This document shows, piece after piece, positions 26,650 through 34,979 of a stretch of DNA of 64,000 nucleotides (position 1 is the stretch's first letter; each line of letters starts with the position of its first letter). The DNA comes from Paenibacillus sp. MAHUQ-63 (lineage in GTDB: Bacteria > Bacillota > Bacilli > Paenibacillales > NBRC-103111): contig NZ_JARADB010000001.1 in assembly GCF_028765165.1 (NCBI RefSeq), positions 1,674,001-1,738,000 of the forward strand, given 5' to 3'. The translations under genes were made by a program, and so were the position numbers. The notes under the pieces are model-generated. The model did not search any database. It had not been told where the DNA came from and saw nothing but the letters and a program-made list of their open reading frames with translations.

Positions 26650-28299
26650 TTAACGTGCGGCGACCAGCCGGTTGATCTGCTCACGTTTGCCGATGAGCCA
26701 CTGCGGATCATGCGGATATTCACTGAAGGTGAGCGGTTGATCAAGACCTTCTTCGATCAAATTGACCGTGCTTTCGCGGCCGATCAGGCTCTCCAGCTTC
26801 TCCAGCGCCCTTACGTCTTGCAAAGCTTCATAGAAGACGACCATCCGAATCGATTCAATAGGGCCGTCTTCGCCGGGATACACCAGGAAGGCATCGCCGG
26901 ACGGGAACGACCGGTCCGCGTCGGTCTGAACGAACGGATTCACCATCTTGCGGGCGTACTGGGAGTACCAGAAATTATAACCCCAATGCAGGAAACCTTT
27001 AATCTTAAATTTATACAGCTGAAAACCGATTATCCGGTTCCTCTCCGATGGAAAAACAAAGAAGCGGTTCGACACTCGCTTAAATTGCGCACAGCAATAG
27101 TAAGTCCACAAATTGTCGACGCCCTGTGCAATGAATTCGTCGATGTGATTATTCGCCACAACCGGCGTGTTTACGAGACCGTGCGCATAAAATTCATAGT
27201 CCGAGAGCGCATCGAACGTCGGATAGTGACCAAGGAATTGACTCAGTTTGGCGCTGGCTGCCTGGTATGACGCCAATTGCTCCACCGACGGCTCATCCGA
27301 GACGTGGAAGAATACCCGACCTGCAAGCCCCCGCTCCTGGATGTAGCGATCCAACTCCGGCAGGAAGACTTCGAGGAAGGAGCCGTATTCATCTCCCATG
27401 GCATCGGTCTCCCAGCCGAAAATTCGCTTCTGCTGCCCTTGCTCTGTCGCCATAATCTTCGGGGCAAACTGTGCGCCCCATTGTGTAAACAGGTGCGAGA
27501 ACTCGTAATATTTCACCCCGCAGCGATCACCGAGCGCAATCCATCGGTCCAGCAGTGTGAAATCAAACCGGTACGCTTGCCCGTCCCGCTCCACTCCGAC
27601 CAGCTGCACGGTCGTCCGCTCGCCTCCGACCTCCGTATCGAGCGGCGGCGTGAACAGCGGCGTCAGCAGCATATTGACGCCTTGCTTGACCGCCGTCTTC
27701 ACATACTGCTCGATCCTTCTCCAGTGCTCTTCGCTGAATACGTCTACCTGATAATAGTTTGCCAAACAGTCTGTGTGAAACCATTCTGTCCGGATCAGCT
27801 TCTGCTCCGGCAAGGAAGCGCTTAACACTTCAAGCTCGATAGAGACTGTGCCCAGCTCTATGCCAGACGCTGCGGATAGCGAGAGAACCACGGGATACAA
27901 GCCCGGGGATTGCGACTGGCCGTGAAGGTCGATCGTCACCCAGAAGGAGCCCCAGCATCCGGGTAGAGCCGTAGCCCCGCCCGCCTCGACGGGCAGCAAC
28001 GGGTCCGGGTACAGCCCCGGCTGCTCGCTGAGAATATACCCATCGTGATTCCCATACATGGTAAGTTCGCTGGGAGCGAGTCCGACTTGACGGACCGTTA
28101 CAGCAGGGGACAGTGGGGTTGCAATTGCCAGCACAACACCTTTCAGAAGCTTCTCCGACCGGTAAGCGACTTGAAACGAGAATACTTCATTGCCGAGAAG
28201 CGAGGCCTTCTGAAGCTCATAACGGGAATCGGGCTCTTGGTGAGCCAGCACTTTCGCAAGCGAATTCAGGCAGCGCAATTCATACTTAAGATCTGACAC
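26650..28299 (-). CDS. DUF4091 / glycoside-hydrolase-like protein
   Basis: 549 residues, no signal peptide. A beta-sandwich N-terminal part (about 1-165) is followed by a TIM-barrel-like part with TEWFHTDCLANYYQVDVFSEEHW, YYEFSHLFTQWGAQFAPK, RVFFHVSDEPSVEQL and a DUF4091-like C-terminal region, RIIGFQLYKFKIKGFLHWGYNFW and LVYPGEDGPIESIRMVVFYEALQDVRALEKL. Family members are putative glycosidases; the mechanism is unproven. Start GTG with AGAGAGG. The 236-bp divergent gap to the metallophosphoesterase contains a strong promoter. Context (importer, DeoR) suggests intracellular processing of an imported glycan. Confidence 0.8.
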   Translation of the reverse strand: MSDLKYELRCLNSLAKVLAHQEPDSRYELQKASLLGNEVFSFQVAYRSEKLLKGVVLAIATPLSPAVTVRQVGLAPSELTMYGNHDGYILSEQPGLYPDPLLPVEAGGATALPGCWGSFWVTIDLHGQSQSPGLYPVVLSLSAASGIELGTVSIELEVLSASLPEQKLIRTEWFHTDCLANYYQVDVFSEEHWRRIEQYVKTAVKQGVNMLLTPLFTPPLDTEVGGERTTVQLVGVERDGQAYRFDFTLLDRWIALGDRCGVKYYEFSHLFTQWGAQFAPKIMATEQGQQKRIFGWETDAMGDEYGSFLEVFLPELDRYIQERGLAGRVFFHVSDEPSVEQLASYQAASAKLSQFLGHYPTFDALSDYEFYAHGLVNTPVVANNHIDEFIAQGVDNLWTYYCCAQFKRVSNRFFVFPSERNRIIGFQLYKFKIKGFLHWGYNFWYSQYARKMVNPFVQTDADRSFPSGDAFLVYPGEDGPIESIRMVVFYEALQDVRALEKLESLIGRESTVNLIEEGLDQPLTFSEYPHDPQWLIGKREQINRLVAAR

Positions 28300-28429
28300 A
28301 GTGCGTTCATCCTCTCTTCAAAGCAGAATTAGTCCTTTTTTAAAAGTATGGGATTTGGACCAAATAGTAAATGATCTTTTTTGACGAAATAGACGATTCT
28401 TGTGATTAGGACGGCGCAAAAATTGCTCA

Positions 28430-28458
28430 TTGACAGTACAGGAAACCGCATATACAAT
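28430..28458 (+). promoter_or_regulatory. Strong sigma-A-type promoter for the metallophosphoesterase
   Basis: TTGACA (28430-28435) matches the -35 consensus exactly, and TACAAT (28453-28458) matches five of six -10 positions at the optimal 17-base spacing. Just downstream, 28457-28480 holds CAATTGTCAAC and a CAACAAACAACAACAA run that could be an operator for the nearby DeoR protein. The remainder of the gap 28300-28534 is A+T-rich without another gene. Confidence 0.7.
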
Positions 28459-28534
28459 TGTCAACAAACAACAACAAATTAATATAAAACCACAAGAAAA
28501 CAATCGCCAAATAGGCAAACGGAGGGTTATTTCC

Positions 28535-29467
28535 ATGCAGCATTCACTTAGCTTTCGCGATGACCGGACTTTCACCATTACACAATTTACCGACTTGCAT
28601 TGGCAGGACGGCGGCGCGCTCGATCAGCAGACGCGCAGATTGATGGACGATGTGCTTGATAGCGAGCGGCCGGACTTGGTCGTCTTTACGGGCGACGTTA
28701 TATATACCGGCTACGTTAAACCCGGCGAGCCCGTCTGCAAGCAGCCGCTCCAAGCGTTCCGGGAAGCCGTCCAGGCTGCGGTCGACCGTGGCATTCCGTG
28801 GGCCGTCGTGTTCGGTAACCACGACACGGAGTCCATCGTCACGCGCGAGGAGCTGATGGACGCGGTGCTGAAGCTGCCGCATACCGTTACTCAACGCGGT
28901 CCGGTTGAGGTTCACGGCGTAGGGAACTATACGCTGACGATTCGCGGAGCCGATGGGCAGGACGCCGCCAGGCTGGTCTTTTTGGACTCAGGCGAAATGT
29001 CCCCAGTGTCCCATATCAAAGGTTACGATTGGATCCGCAGCGATCAAATCGCCTGGTATAAGGAAGCTTCGCATGCCGGCGGAGATTTGCCGGCGCTCGC
29101 ATTCTTCCATATTCCGCTGCCGGAATATCAGCAAGCATGGTACGCCTCGACCTGCTACGGGAACAAGCTGGAGAATGTGTGCTGCCCGCCTGTTAACTCG
29201 GGCTTGTTCGCTGCGATGGCTGAGAGAGGCGATGTGATCGGCACGTTCTGCGGGCATGATCACATCAACGACTACTGGGGCGAGCTGCACGGCATCCGGC
29301 TGTGCTACGGCAGAGCGACCGGCTACAATACATACGGCCAGGAAGGCTTCCCGCGCGGCGCTCGCATGATCCGGCTTCGGCAGGACGAGCGCGCTTTCGA
29401 AACATGGCTGCGTCTGGAAGACGGCACCGTCGTAAGAGAACAGCCCGAGCATAAGCCGGGCGCTTGA
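28535..29467 (+). CDS. Calcineurin-like metallophosphoesterase
   Basis: 310 residues from ATG 28535, preceded by GGAGGG; the longer frame from 28430 runs through the promoter. All metal-binding motifs are present: TDLHW (Asp, His), FTGDVIY, FGNHDTE, FFHIPLPEY and FCGHDHIND. This class hydrolyses phosphomono- or diesters with a dinuclear metal centre; close relatives include purple-acid-phosphatase-like Dcr2 proteins. No signal peptide. Divergent from the DUF4091 gene and followed 28 bp later by a DMT transporter on the same strand. Confidence 0.88.
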   Translation: MQHSLSFRDDRTFTITQFTDLHWQDGGALDQQTRRLMDDVLDSERPDLVVFTGDVIYTGYVKPGEPVCKQPLQAFREAVQAAVDRGIPWAVVFGNHDTESIVTREELMDAVLKLPHTVTQRGPVEVHGVGNYTLTIRGADGQDAARLVFLDSGEMSPVSHIKGYDWIRSDQIAWYKEASHAGGDLPALAFFHIPLPEYQQAWYASTCYGNKLENVCCPPVNSGLFAAMAERGDVIGTFCGHDHINDYWGELHGIRLCYGRATGYNTYGQEGFPRGARMIRLRQDERAFETWLRLEDGTVVREQPEHKPGA

Positions 29468-29495
29468 TGGATTTGATTCGTTTGGAGATGATGGC

Positions 29496-30359
29496 TTGGT
29501 TATCGTATCAATACTGCTTGTCATAGCTTCCGGCCTCACACATGCCATCTGGAGCTTGTTTACGAAGAGAAGCCGCAACAAAAGCGTCTTCCTGTGGTCC
29601 ATCCTCATGGTGACCACGATTATTTTGCTGCCGTACCTGATAAGAGAGCTATGGCTTCATCCCTTATCTCTGCCTTCCTACGGATTGCTGCTGCTGTCGG
29701 CGGCTTTACAAAGCATTTATGCGCTTTTGCTCTCGCGCACGTACAATATGGGGGACTTATCACAAATTTATCCGATTATGCGAGGTACCAGCACATTATT
29801 AATTCCTATTGTCGGTGTACTATTCTTGCGCGAGTCCTTATCGTGGTTCGGTTGGCTTGGGCTCCTCTGCATGATCGCCGGGTTTCTATCACTGAGCGGA
29901 ATTTTCTCACGCAGACATGCAAACCAAGCTGGAGAATACGGCACAGTTAAGCCATTCCTCATGGCGCTTTGCGTCGGCCTGTGCACGACCTGCTATGTAC
30001 TGGTCGATAAGCTGAATCTGCAGCATATCTCCGCGATCTCTCTACTCGAGGTTACGAATATCGGCTTCGTCGCAGCGCTGACCCCCATCGTCATCGCCTC
30101 GAAGCAGTTGAAGCTAGAATGGAAGCTGAACTTTCGGATTATTTTGATTGGAGCGATTCTGAATCCCGGTTCCTACTTGCTGTTTCTCTTCGCTATGAAA
30201 TATGCGCCGGTCGCCCATATCTCACCGATTCGGGAGATCGGCACCGTATTCGCTACGATACTGGGCATTGTCATCCTCAAAGAAAAGCAGGGCAGGCTGC
30301 GGATTATTTGCTCGATCTTAATTACAATCGGGATCCTGCTCATCGGAATTTGGGGTTGA
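29496..30359 (+). CDS. EamA/DMT-family transporter
   Basis: 287 residues, ten predicted membrane helices in two five-helix halves typical of EamA drug/metabolite transporters. Conserved stretches include MRGTSTLLIPIVGVLFLRESLSWFGW in half one and APVAHISPIREIGTVFATILGIVILKEK in half two. The start is TTG 29496 with GGAG eight bases upstream. It follows the metallophosphoesterase with a 28-bp gap and could be co-transcribed. Cargo unknown. Confidence 0.85.
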   Translation: MVIVSILLVIASGLTHAIWSLFTKRSRNKSVFLWSILMVTTIILLPYLIRELWLHPLSLPSYGLLLLSAALQSIYALLLSRTYNMGDLSQIYPIMRGTSTLLIPIVGVLFLRESLSWFGWLGLLCMIAGFLSLSGIFSRRHANQAGEYGTVKPFLMALCVGLCTTCYVLVDKLNLQHISAISLLEVTNIGFVAALTPIVIASKQLKLEWKLNFRIILIGAILNPGSYLLFLFAMKYAPVAHISPIREIGTVFATILGIVILKEKQGRLRIICSILITIGILLIGIWG

Positions 30360-30386
30360 CAGCGCCGATCGCAACGCATATGATGA

Positions 30387-30404
30387 TGTCAGTGAGCACT
30401 GACA
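30387..30404. promoter_or_regulatory. TetR operator copy 1
   Basis: Perfect inverted repeat TGTCAGT-N4-ACTGACA immediately before the TetR ribosome site. The same 18-bp half-sites and spacing recur at 31025-31042 before the efflux gene, implying autoregulation and co-control by the TetR protein between them. Confidence 0.75.
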
Positions 30405-30425
30405 TTGATTCGGGAGAGGAATTTC

Positions 30426-31007
30426 ATGGACGCCAGCAACCTCGGTAGCCGCGATAAGCTTCAAATGGCCGCGATCCATTTAATCGCTGAGAAAGGTTAT
30501 AACGGCGTCACGACCCTTGAGATCGCGGCGGCCGCAGGTTTGAGCGAGAAGACGCTGTTTCGTCACTTCGGCAGCAAGCAGAAGCTGCTGGAAGCAGCCT
30601 TTGATCGGTACCACTATGCCGAGGAGATGAAAAAACTTTTCGCGGAGAAGCTGGTATGGGAGCTCGAGGACGATTTGCTGCTTATTACGAAGTCGTATCA
30701 CGACATTATGAACCGCAACCGTAAAATGATCCAAATCTCCCTCAAAGAGGACCTGCCCGGTTTTCGCGAACGAACCCAGAGGCACCCACGCCAGCTGCTG
30801 GAGTTCCTGACGGACTACTTCATCGAGATGGCCGCAAGAGGCAGCATCCGATCCGACCAACCGGAGATGCACGCCTTCTCCTTCATGATGATGCAGTTCG
30901 GCGCGTTCATGAACGATCTTGACAGCCGCACGAACTACTCCACCATCGGCCTCGAGCCGTTCATTGAAGAGAGTGTCAAAGTTTTTGCTAGGGCCTTGAA
31001 GCCCTAG
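30426..31007 (+). CDS. TetR/AcrR-family repressor
   Basis: 193 residues from ATG 30426, preceded by GGGAGAGG; an ATG at 30405 lacks spacing. The N-terminal TetR helix-turn-helix is clear: LQMAAIHLIAEKGYNGVTTLEIAAAAGLSEKTLFRHFGSKQKLLEAAF. The C-terminal ligand-binding domain (about 60-190) is all helical. Two copies of a TGTCAGT-N4-ACTGACA operator flank the gene, one before it and one before the downstream MFS pump. It is therefore likely to repress itself and the pump until a drug-like ligand binds. A terminator overlaps its 3' end, so the pump probably has its own promoter. Confidence 0.92.
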   Translation: MDASNLGSRDKLQMAAIHLIAEKGYNGVTTLEIAAAAGLSEKTLFRHFGSKQKLLEAAFDRYHYAEEMKKLFAEKLVWELEDDLLLITKSYHDIMNRNRKMIQISLKEDLPGFRERTQRHPRQLLEFLTDYFIEMAARGSIRSDQPEMHAFSFMMMQFGAFMNDLDSRTNYSTIGLEPFIEESVKVFARALKP

Positions 31008-31014
31008 TTTTTTT
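30988..31014 (+). terminator. Intrinsic terminator overlapping the end of tetR-type gene
   Basis: CTAGGGC pairs with GCCCTAG around CTTGAA, followed directly by seven T residues. The stem is formed by the last codons of the repressor gene and its stop codon. It separates the repressor from the efflux gene transcript. Confidence 0.8.
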
Positions 31015-31024
31015 AAGACCAAAT

Positions 31025-31042
31025 TGTCAGTCAGTACTGACA
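31025..31042. promoter_or_regulatory. TetR operator copy 2
   Basis: Second perfect TGTCAGT-N4-ACTGACA inverted repeat, 30 bp before the efflux pump start and within the 65-bp gap after the repressor terminator. Half-sites are identical to the copy at 30387-30404; only the four-base spacer differs. Confidence 0.75.
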
Positions 31043-31072
31043 GTCATACTGAAGATAAGGATGTGGTTTCAG

Positions 31073-32482
31073 GTGCCTAACAACAGTAAGCAATTAATGC
31101 GCGTTCTGATGTTCACACTGACGATTTCCATGATGACAGGCATCATGTTCAACATCGCTCTGCCCAAGATTAGCGAACAGTTCTCGCTAAGCCTGTCTCA
31201 GGTGAGCTGGCTCTCCTCGGCCTATATTCTCATCTACGCGGTCGGCGCCGTCACCTATGGGAAGCTGGCCGACCGGTATCCGCTGCGAAGCCTCGTCACC
31301 TTCGGGCTGCTCTTATTCGGAGCCGGCTCGCTCCTTGGGCTGGCTTCGCAATCATTCGCCATGGCCCTCGCCGGACGATGCCTGCAAGCTGCGGGAGCCG
31401 CGGTCATTCCGGCGATTGCGATGATCATCCCGCTGCGCTATTTCGCGCCGGAGCGGCGGGGTGCCGCCCTGGGCTTGACCGCAGTCGGGCTGGCCTTCGG
31501 CAACGCGCTCGGTCCCGTCGTCGCAGCGGCCATCGTCAGCGTCTTCCATTGGCGCTGGCTGTTCGCGGTGCCGCTGCTCGTGATGGCGGTACTCCCGCTA
31601 TACCGCAAATATTTGAAAGATGAGCAGCGCCCGGTCATCGCCGGTACCTTCGATTGGATCGGCGGCGGTTTGCTAGCCATTACGATCGCCATGCTTCTGC
31701 TCAGCGTGAGCGAAGGCGCTTGGCTGCTGCTCGGCGGAGCGTTGGGCCTGGGCCTTTTCGTCGCTCGCGTCTGCAGCGCGAAGGACCCTTTCATTGCGCC
31801 GCAGCTTTTCCGGCACGGCAAATATACGCTGGGGCTGAGCATCTCCTTCCTCGTGAACGGGACCTGCTGTTCCCTCTATGTGCTCAGCCCGCTGCTGTTG
31901 ACCCATGTGCAGCAGCTGCCTTCCATCTGGATCGGCTTCGCCATGGTTCCGGCTGCTGCGGCCGCCGCTATTTTCGGACGCAAAGGCGGCAAGCTTGCGG
32001 ATATTCGGGGCAACAGTTTTGTCGCCTATACCGCTTCAGGCTTGCTGTTCGGCTGCTTTGTACTGCTTTCGACGTTCACCGGAAGCTCTCCGCTTGTGAT
32101 CGCCGCTCTGCTTATTCTAGGTAACGTCGGACAGTCCTTCATGGTCATCGCCGTGTCGAACTCGGTGTCCCGAACACTGCCGCCCGAACAAGCCGGAGTA
32201 GGCATGGGCATGCTCGCCATGGTTAACTTCATCGCACAGGGCATTGCAATTGGCCTGTACAGCAAAGCCGTCGACCTTGGAGCCGGCGGGATGCCGAGCT
32301 GGAATCCGCTATATCGGGATGCGGTCGGCTCTGTTTTCAGCAACATCAGCCTTGTGCTTGCCGGGCTCGCCGCGATTATTTGCGTCGTTTTTTATTTCAC
32401 ATTTGACGGGAGACGCGAAGGAACGAGAGGTCATCTCGCAAACGCTCAAGCCCAGAACCCTGCTAGATCGGCTTCCATGTAA
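31073..32482 (+). CDS. MFS drug:H+ antiporter (DHA2-like)
   Basis: 469 residues from GTG 31073, preferred because AAGG lies at a suitable distance; an in-frame ATG at 31061 abuts AAGG. About 13-14 membrane helices, the DHA2/Tet(K)-like layout. Motif A appears as YGKLADRYPLRSL, and the antiporter motif C region as VGLAFGNALGPVVAA. The second half carries GRKGGKLADIRG. It probably exports a toxic compound by proton exchange and is governed by the TetR protein upstream through the shared operator. No terminator was found directly after it; a repeat array begins about 20 bp later. Confidence 0.88.
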   Translation: MPNNSKQLMRVLMFTLTISMMTGIMFNIALPKISEQFSLSLSQVSWLSSAYILIYAVGAVTYGKLADRYPLRSLVTFGLLLFGAGSLLGLASQSFAMALAGRCLQAAGAAVIPAIAMIIPLRYFAPERRGAALGLTAVGLAFGNALGPVVAAAIVSVFHWRWLFAVPLLVMAVLPLYRKYLKDEQRPVIAGTFDWIGGGLLAITIAMLLLSVSEGAWLLLGGALGLGLFVARVCSAKDPFIAPQLFRHGKYTLGLSISFLVNGTCCSLYVLSPLLLTHVQQLPSIWIGFAMVPAAAAAAIFGRKGGKLADIRGNSFVAYTASGLLFGCFVLLSTFTGSSPLVIAALLILGNVGQSFMVIAVSNSVSRTLPPEQAGVGMGMLAMVNFIAQGIAIGLYSKAVDLGAGGMPSWNPLYRDAVGSVFSNISLVLAGLAAIICVVFYFTFDGRREGTRGHLANAQAQNPARSASM

Positions 32483-32499
32483 TTCTGGATTGTGTTGCA

Positions 32500-32978
32500 G
32501 CTAGCTCCGGGGTCTCCAGTTTCTGTAGTAACTACATGCACCGCTGGCTACTTGGGGTCCACCCGGTTTCTGTGGTATCTACATGCACCGCTGCCTGCTT
32601 CGGGTTCACCCGGTTTCTGCGGTATCTATATGCACTGCTGGCTGCTTCAAGTTCACCCCGTTTCTGCGGTATCTACATGCGCTGCTGCCTACTTCAAGTT
32701 CACCCAGTTTCTGCGGTATCTACATGCACACTGGCTGCTTCGGGCTCACCCCGTTTCTGTGGTATCTACATGCACGCTGCCTGCTTCGGGTTCACCCGTT
32801 TTCTGTGGTATCTACATGCACACTGGCTGCTTCGAGTTCACCCAGTTTCTGCGCTATCTACATGCACCGCTGCCTGCTTCGGGCTCGCCAGTTTCTGCGG
32901 TATCTACATGCACGCTGGCTGCTTCAGGCTCGCAGTTTCTGCAATATCTTCATGCACACCTGCTTCCCGCACACCCCT
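32500..32978. repeat. Minisatellite: ten tandem units of 44-47 bp
   Basis: Ten consecutive units, each with the core TTTCTGYGGTATCTACATGC followed by a variable CACCGCTGSCTGCTTCRGG-like segment and TTCACCC. Units start near 32518, 32565 and so on; the outermost are most diverged. Alternate units tend to carry CTGGCTGC or CTGCCTGC. Period 46-47 is not a multiple of three and all three plus frames stay open merely because the repeat lacks stops; none has a ribosome site. Within some units GCGGT and ACCGC can form a short hairpin with a ten-base loop. Non-coding. Confidence 0.85.
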
Positions 32979-32984
32979 GCCTGA

Positions 32985-33117
32985 ATTCTATATGAAAAAT
33001 CGCATAGATTTCCCCTTAAAACGATAAAATCGATAAATCTATATGAAAAACAGCATACAATTTGCCCTCAACCCGCTGTAACCGGCAATTCTATTCGAAA
33101 TATCGCACAGATTATCC
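32985..33117. repeat. REP-like hairpin repeats, right cluster
   Basis: Three copies at about 50-bp spacing starting at 32985, 33035 and 33087. Each has the form TTCTATATGAAAAAT-CGCATAGATT or a variant, with the same AAAA-type loop as the family at 2893-3036. These copies have partially decayed stems. They lie between the minisatellite and the terminator of the injection-system cluster. The remainder of 32483-33240 shows no gene. Confidence 0.65.
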
Positions 33118-33152
33118 GCAAGCCTGCATATGAGCCACTGTTAAATCAGAAT

Positions 33153-33184
33153 AAAAAGGGGACCTCTCAACTAGAGGTCCCCAT
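33153..33184 (-). terminator. Terminator at the 3' end of the injection-system cluster
   Basis: On the minus strand GGGGACCTCT pairs perfectly with AGAGGTCCCC around a five-base loop and is followed by TTTTTAT. It lies about 55 bp after the last gene of the cluster and marks the end of the transcript. Confidence 0.88.
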
Positions 33185-33240
33185 TCCAATTCCCATCTCT
33201 GCTAGCGCAAAAGCCGGCAAAGCCCGGCAACACCTTCAAA

Positions 33241-34923
33241 TTACTCCGCCTCGTTGCTCCCAGCCGAAGCCGCTTCACGCAGTGCAGACAACGCTTCGTC
33301 CAGCGAGCCGCTGCCCGCGGAGGCCGCTCCCGCCATCTCCGTGCTGTACGCCCACCAGCGTACCCGCACGTTCGCAGGCTCGGACGACTGCTGCACCTTC
33401 ACACCGATCCGGAAGGTTCCCTTCTGCGGATAAGCGATCGTGCCGATCTTCACTTCCGGCGCATCCGGCTCGAACTCGGTGCCTTTGAACACATCCGAAG
33501 CCCCGCCATACACACGCGCTCCGCTGGACAGCATGTCAGAGAATGCGTCATCGCTGCTCTCCTCCAGGCTCGTAATGATGAGCACATTGCCCTCGCCCAG
33601 CCCATGCGCGATTTCGCCGGAGAAGAAGCTCTTCGTCGCCTTCCCGAATGGCGATACCGAAATCTTCGTGAACGGCTCCACCGGAATGTCCACGACACCG
33701 CTGACGATACCGGCAATACCGCTTCCACCGCCTGCCGGAATGCCAAGATCGAACGAAAGCTCGCTGATCGCTTTATTATAATTCACTTTAAACTCCGGCT
33801 GCTGTCCCGGGGCCAACGTTTTCACCTTGGACTTCGTCACGAACTGGCCGGCCGTCTCATCGCGGTACTCATTGGATTGCGCCAATCTGTACATCACCGA
33901 TGAGTTGTATACGTACTCGCCGAACGGCACTTGCTCAACGCTCTCGATTACGTACGTCGGTCCGACTTGGATGAGGCAAATTTTGGCCAAATAAATGCAC
34001 GGCTCCGACGGCGCTTCCAAGGAAGCCTCCAGCGATTGCTTCACGAAATCGGTCATCAGGCGCTCCCGCAAGGCTTCGCCGATAATCTGAATCTCTCCTG
34101 CTGCTTGTGCGTGCAGTTCTAACTGTCTATCGTCCAGCTTCAACGCGGCCGTGCCGATTTGCACGCCAACCGAAGCCTTCACGCCGACCGTACTGTCCGC
34201 ACGCAGGAGCACTTTCATTTCGTACTCGCTCTCTTGCGCGTCTTGCGGCTCTTCGAACTGAATCGAATTGCCCTCCAACGCTTCAACGCGGTTAGCGGCC
34301 AGTTCATATTGGAATGAGATGCGCCCTGCCTTCAACGTTTTCTCGAAGCGCAGCTTCATCTCAAACAATTGGCCCGGGTTCACGTAACGCGGTGTTGTTT
34401 GGAGCACCCGCAGATGCTTATCTTGATACAGCACAATCGTCTGATCCGTCAAATTGGCCAGAGGCAGCTGAGCCGGGTCCGGCGCATCTTCGCGGATGAA
34501 GAGCCGGTAGCTCTCGAGCACGCGATTGTAGTCGTTAATTTCATCCGAACGGACGGAGGAGTTGGCGACCGCGTGAACGGGTTCTTTTTCTTTCTCGTCA
34601 TAAGCAATACAGAGATAAACGTTCTTGGCATACTCGTTGTTGCTGAATCCATCCATCATCGAGAGCTTCAAGGTCATCGGCGAAGGCACGACAATTTCCC
34701 GGCCAAGCGCATCGATCGCCGCTCCCATTTCGACGGATACCGACTTCTCGTCAACGGCTACGACCTGCAGTCCGGTCAACACGCCGGATCCGTGCAGGAG
34801 ACGGTTCATCATTCTGCGCTTGTCATTGAAATACTTTTGCTCCGACTCAAAATCCCTGACCGTCAGCAGCTTTCCATAAAAATACCGGTTGCGTTCAAAC
34901 GGGTAATAGCGTGTTTTCTTCAT
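33241..34923 (-). CDS. Uncharacterised eCIS-cluster protein, 560 aa
   Basis: Last gene of the contractile cluster. The N-terminus YPFERNRYFYGKLLTVRDFESEQKYFNDKRRMMNRLLHGSGVLTGL-type segment resembles proteins found repeatedly in eCIS loci but without assigned function. The middle is beta-rich, and the final 150 residues contain a Gly/Ser/Ala-rich tail (GAASAGSGSLDEALSALREAASAG). No membrane segment or signal peptide, and no enzyme motif recognised. Start ATG with AAGGTGAGGGG. Candidates are an accessory baseplate or peripheral spike component, or a receptor-facing substitute for the missing fibre; the sequence does not decide. Confidence 0.75.
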   Translation of the reverse strand: MKKTRYYPFERNRYFYGKLLTVRDFESEQKYFNDKRRMMNRLLHGSGVLTGLQVVAVDEKSVSVEMGAAIDALGREIVVPSPMTLKLSMMDGFSNNEYAKNVYLCIAYDEKEKEPVHAVANSSVRSDEINDYNRVLESYRLFIREDAPDPAQLPLANLTDQTIVLYQDKHLRVLQTTPRYVNPGQLFEMKLRFEKTLKAGRISFQYELAANRVEALEGNSIQFEEPQDAQESEYEMKVLLRADSTVGVKASVGVQIGTAALKLDDRQLELHAQAAGEIQIIGEALRERLMTDFVKQSLEASLEAPSEPCIYLAKICLIQVGPTYVIESVEQVPFGEYVYNSSVMYRLAQSNEYRDETAGQFVTKSKVKTLAPGQQPEFKVNYNKAISELSFDLGIPAGGGSGIAGIVSGVVDIPVEPFTKISVSPFGKATKSFFSGEIAHGLGEGNVLIITSLEESSDDAFSDMLSSGARVYGGASDVFKGTEFEPDAPEVKIGTIAYPQKGTFRIGVKVQQSSEPANVRVRWWAYSTEMAGAASAGSGSLDEALSALREAASAGSNEAE

Positions 34924-34979
34924 ACGGTTCCCCTCACCTTCCTAGGCTCATTTCGATTTCGATTCAAAGTGGATGTCGC

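Noticed and set aside
32500..32978. CRISPR array
   Set aside because: Repeats are contiguous and the variable halves are near-identical, so there are no unique spacers. No cas genes are present.
32492..33027. Three overlapping plus-strand frames of 133-167 codons rich in Cys, His and Tyr
   Set aside because: They are readings of the 47-bp minisatellite in each frame. The repeat lacks stop codons, none has a ribosome site, and the unit length is not a multiple of three.
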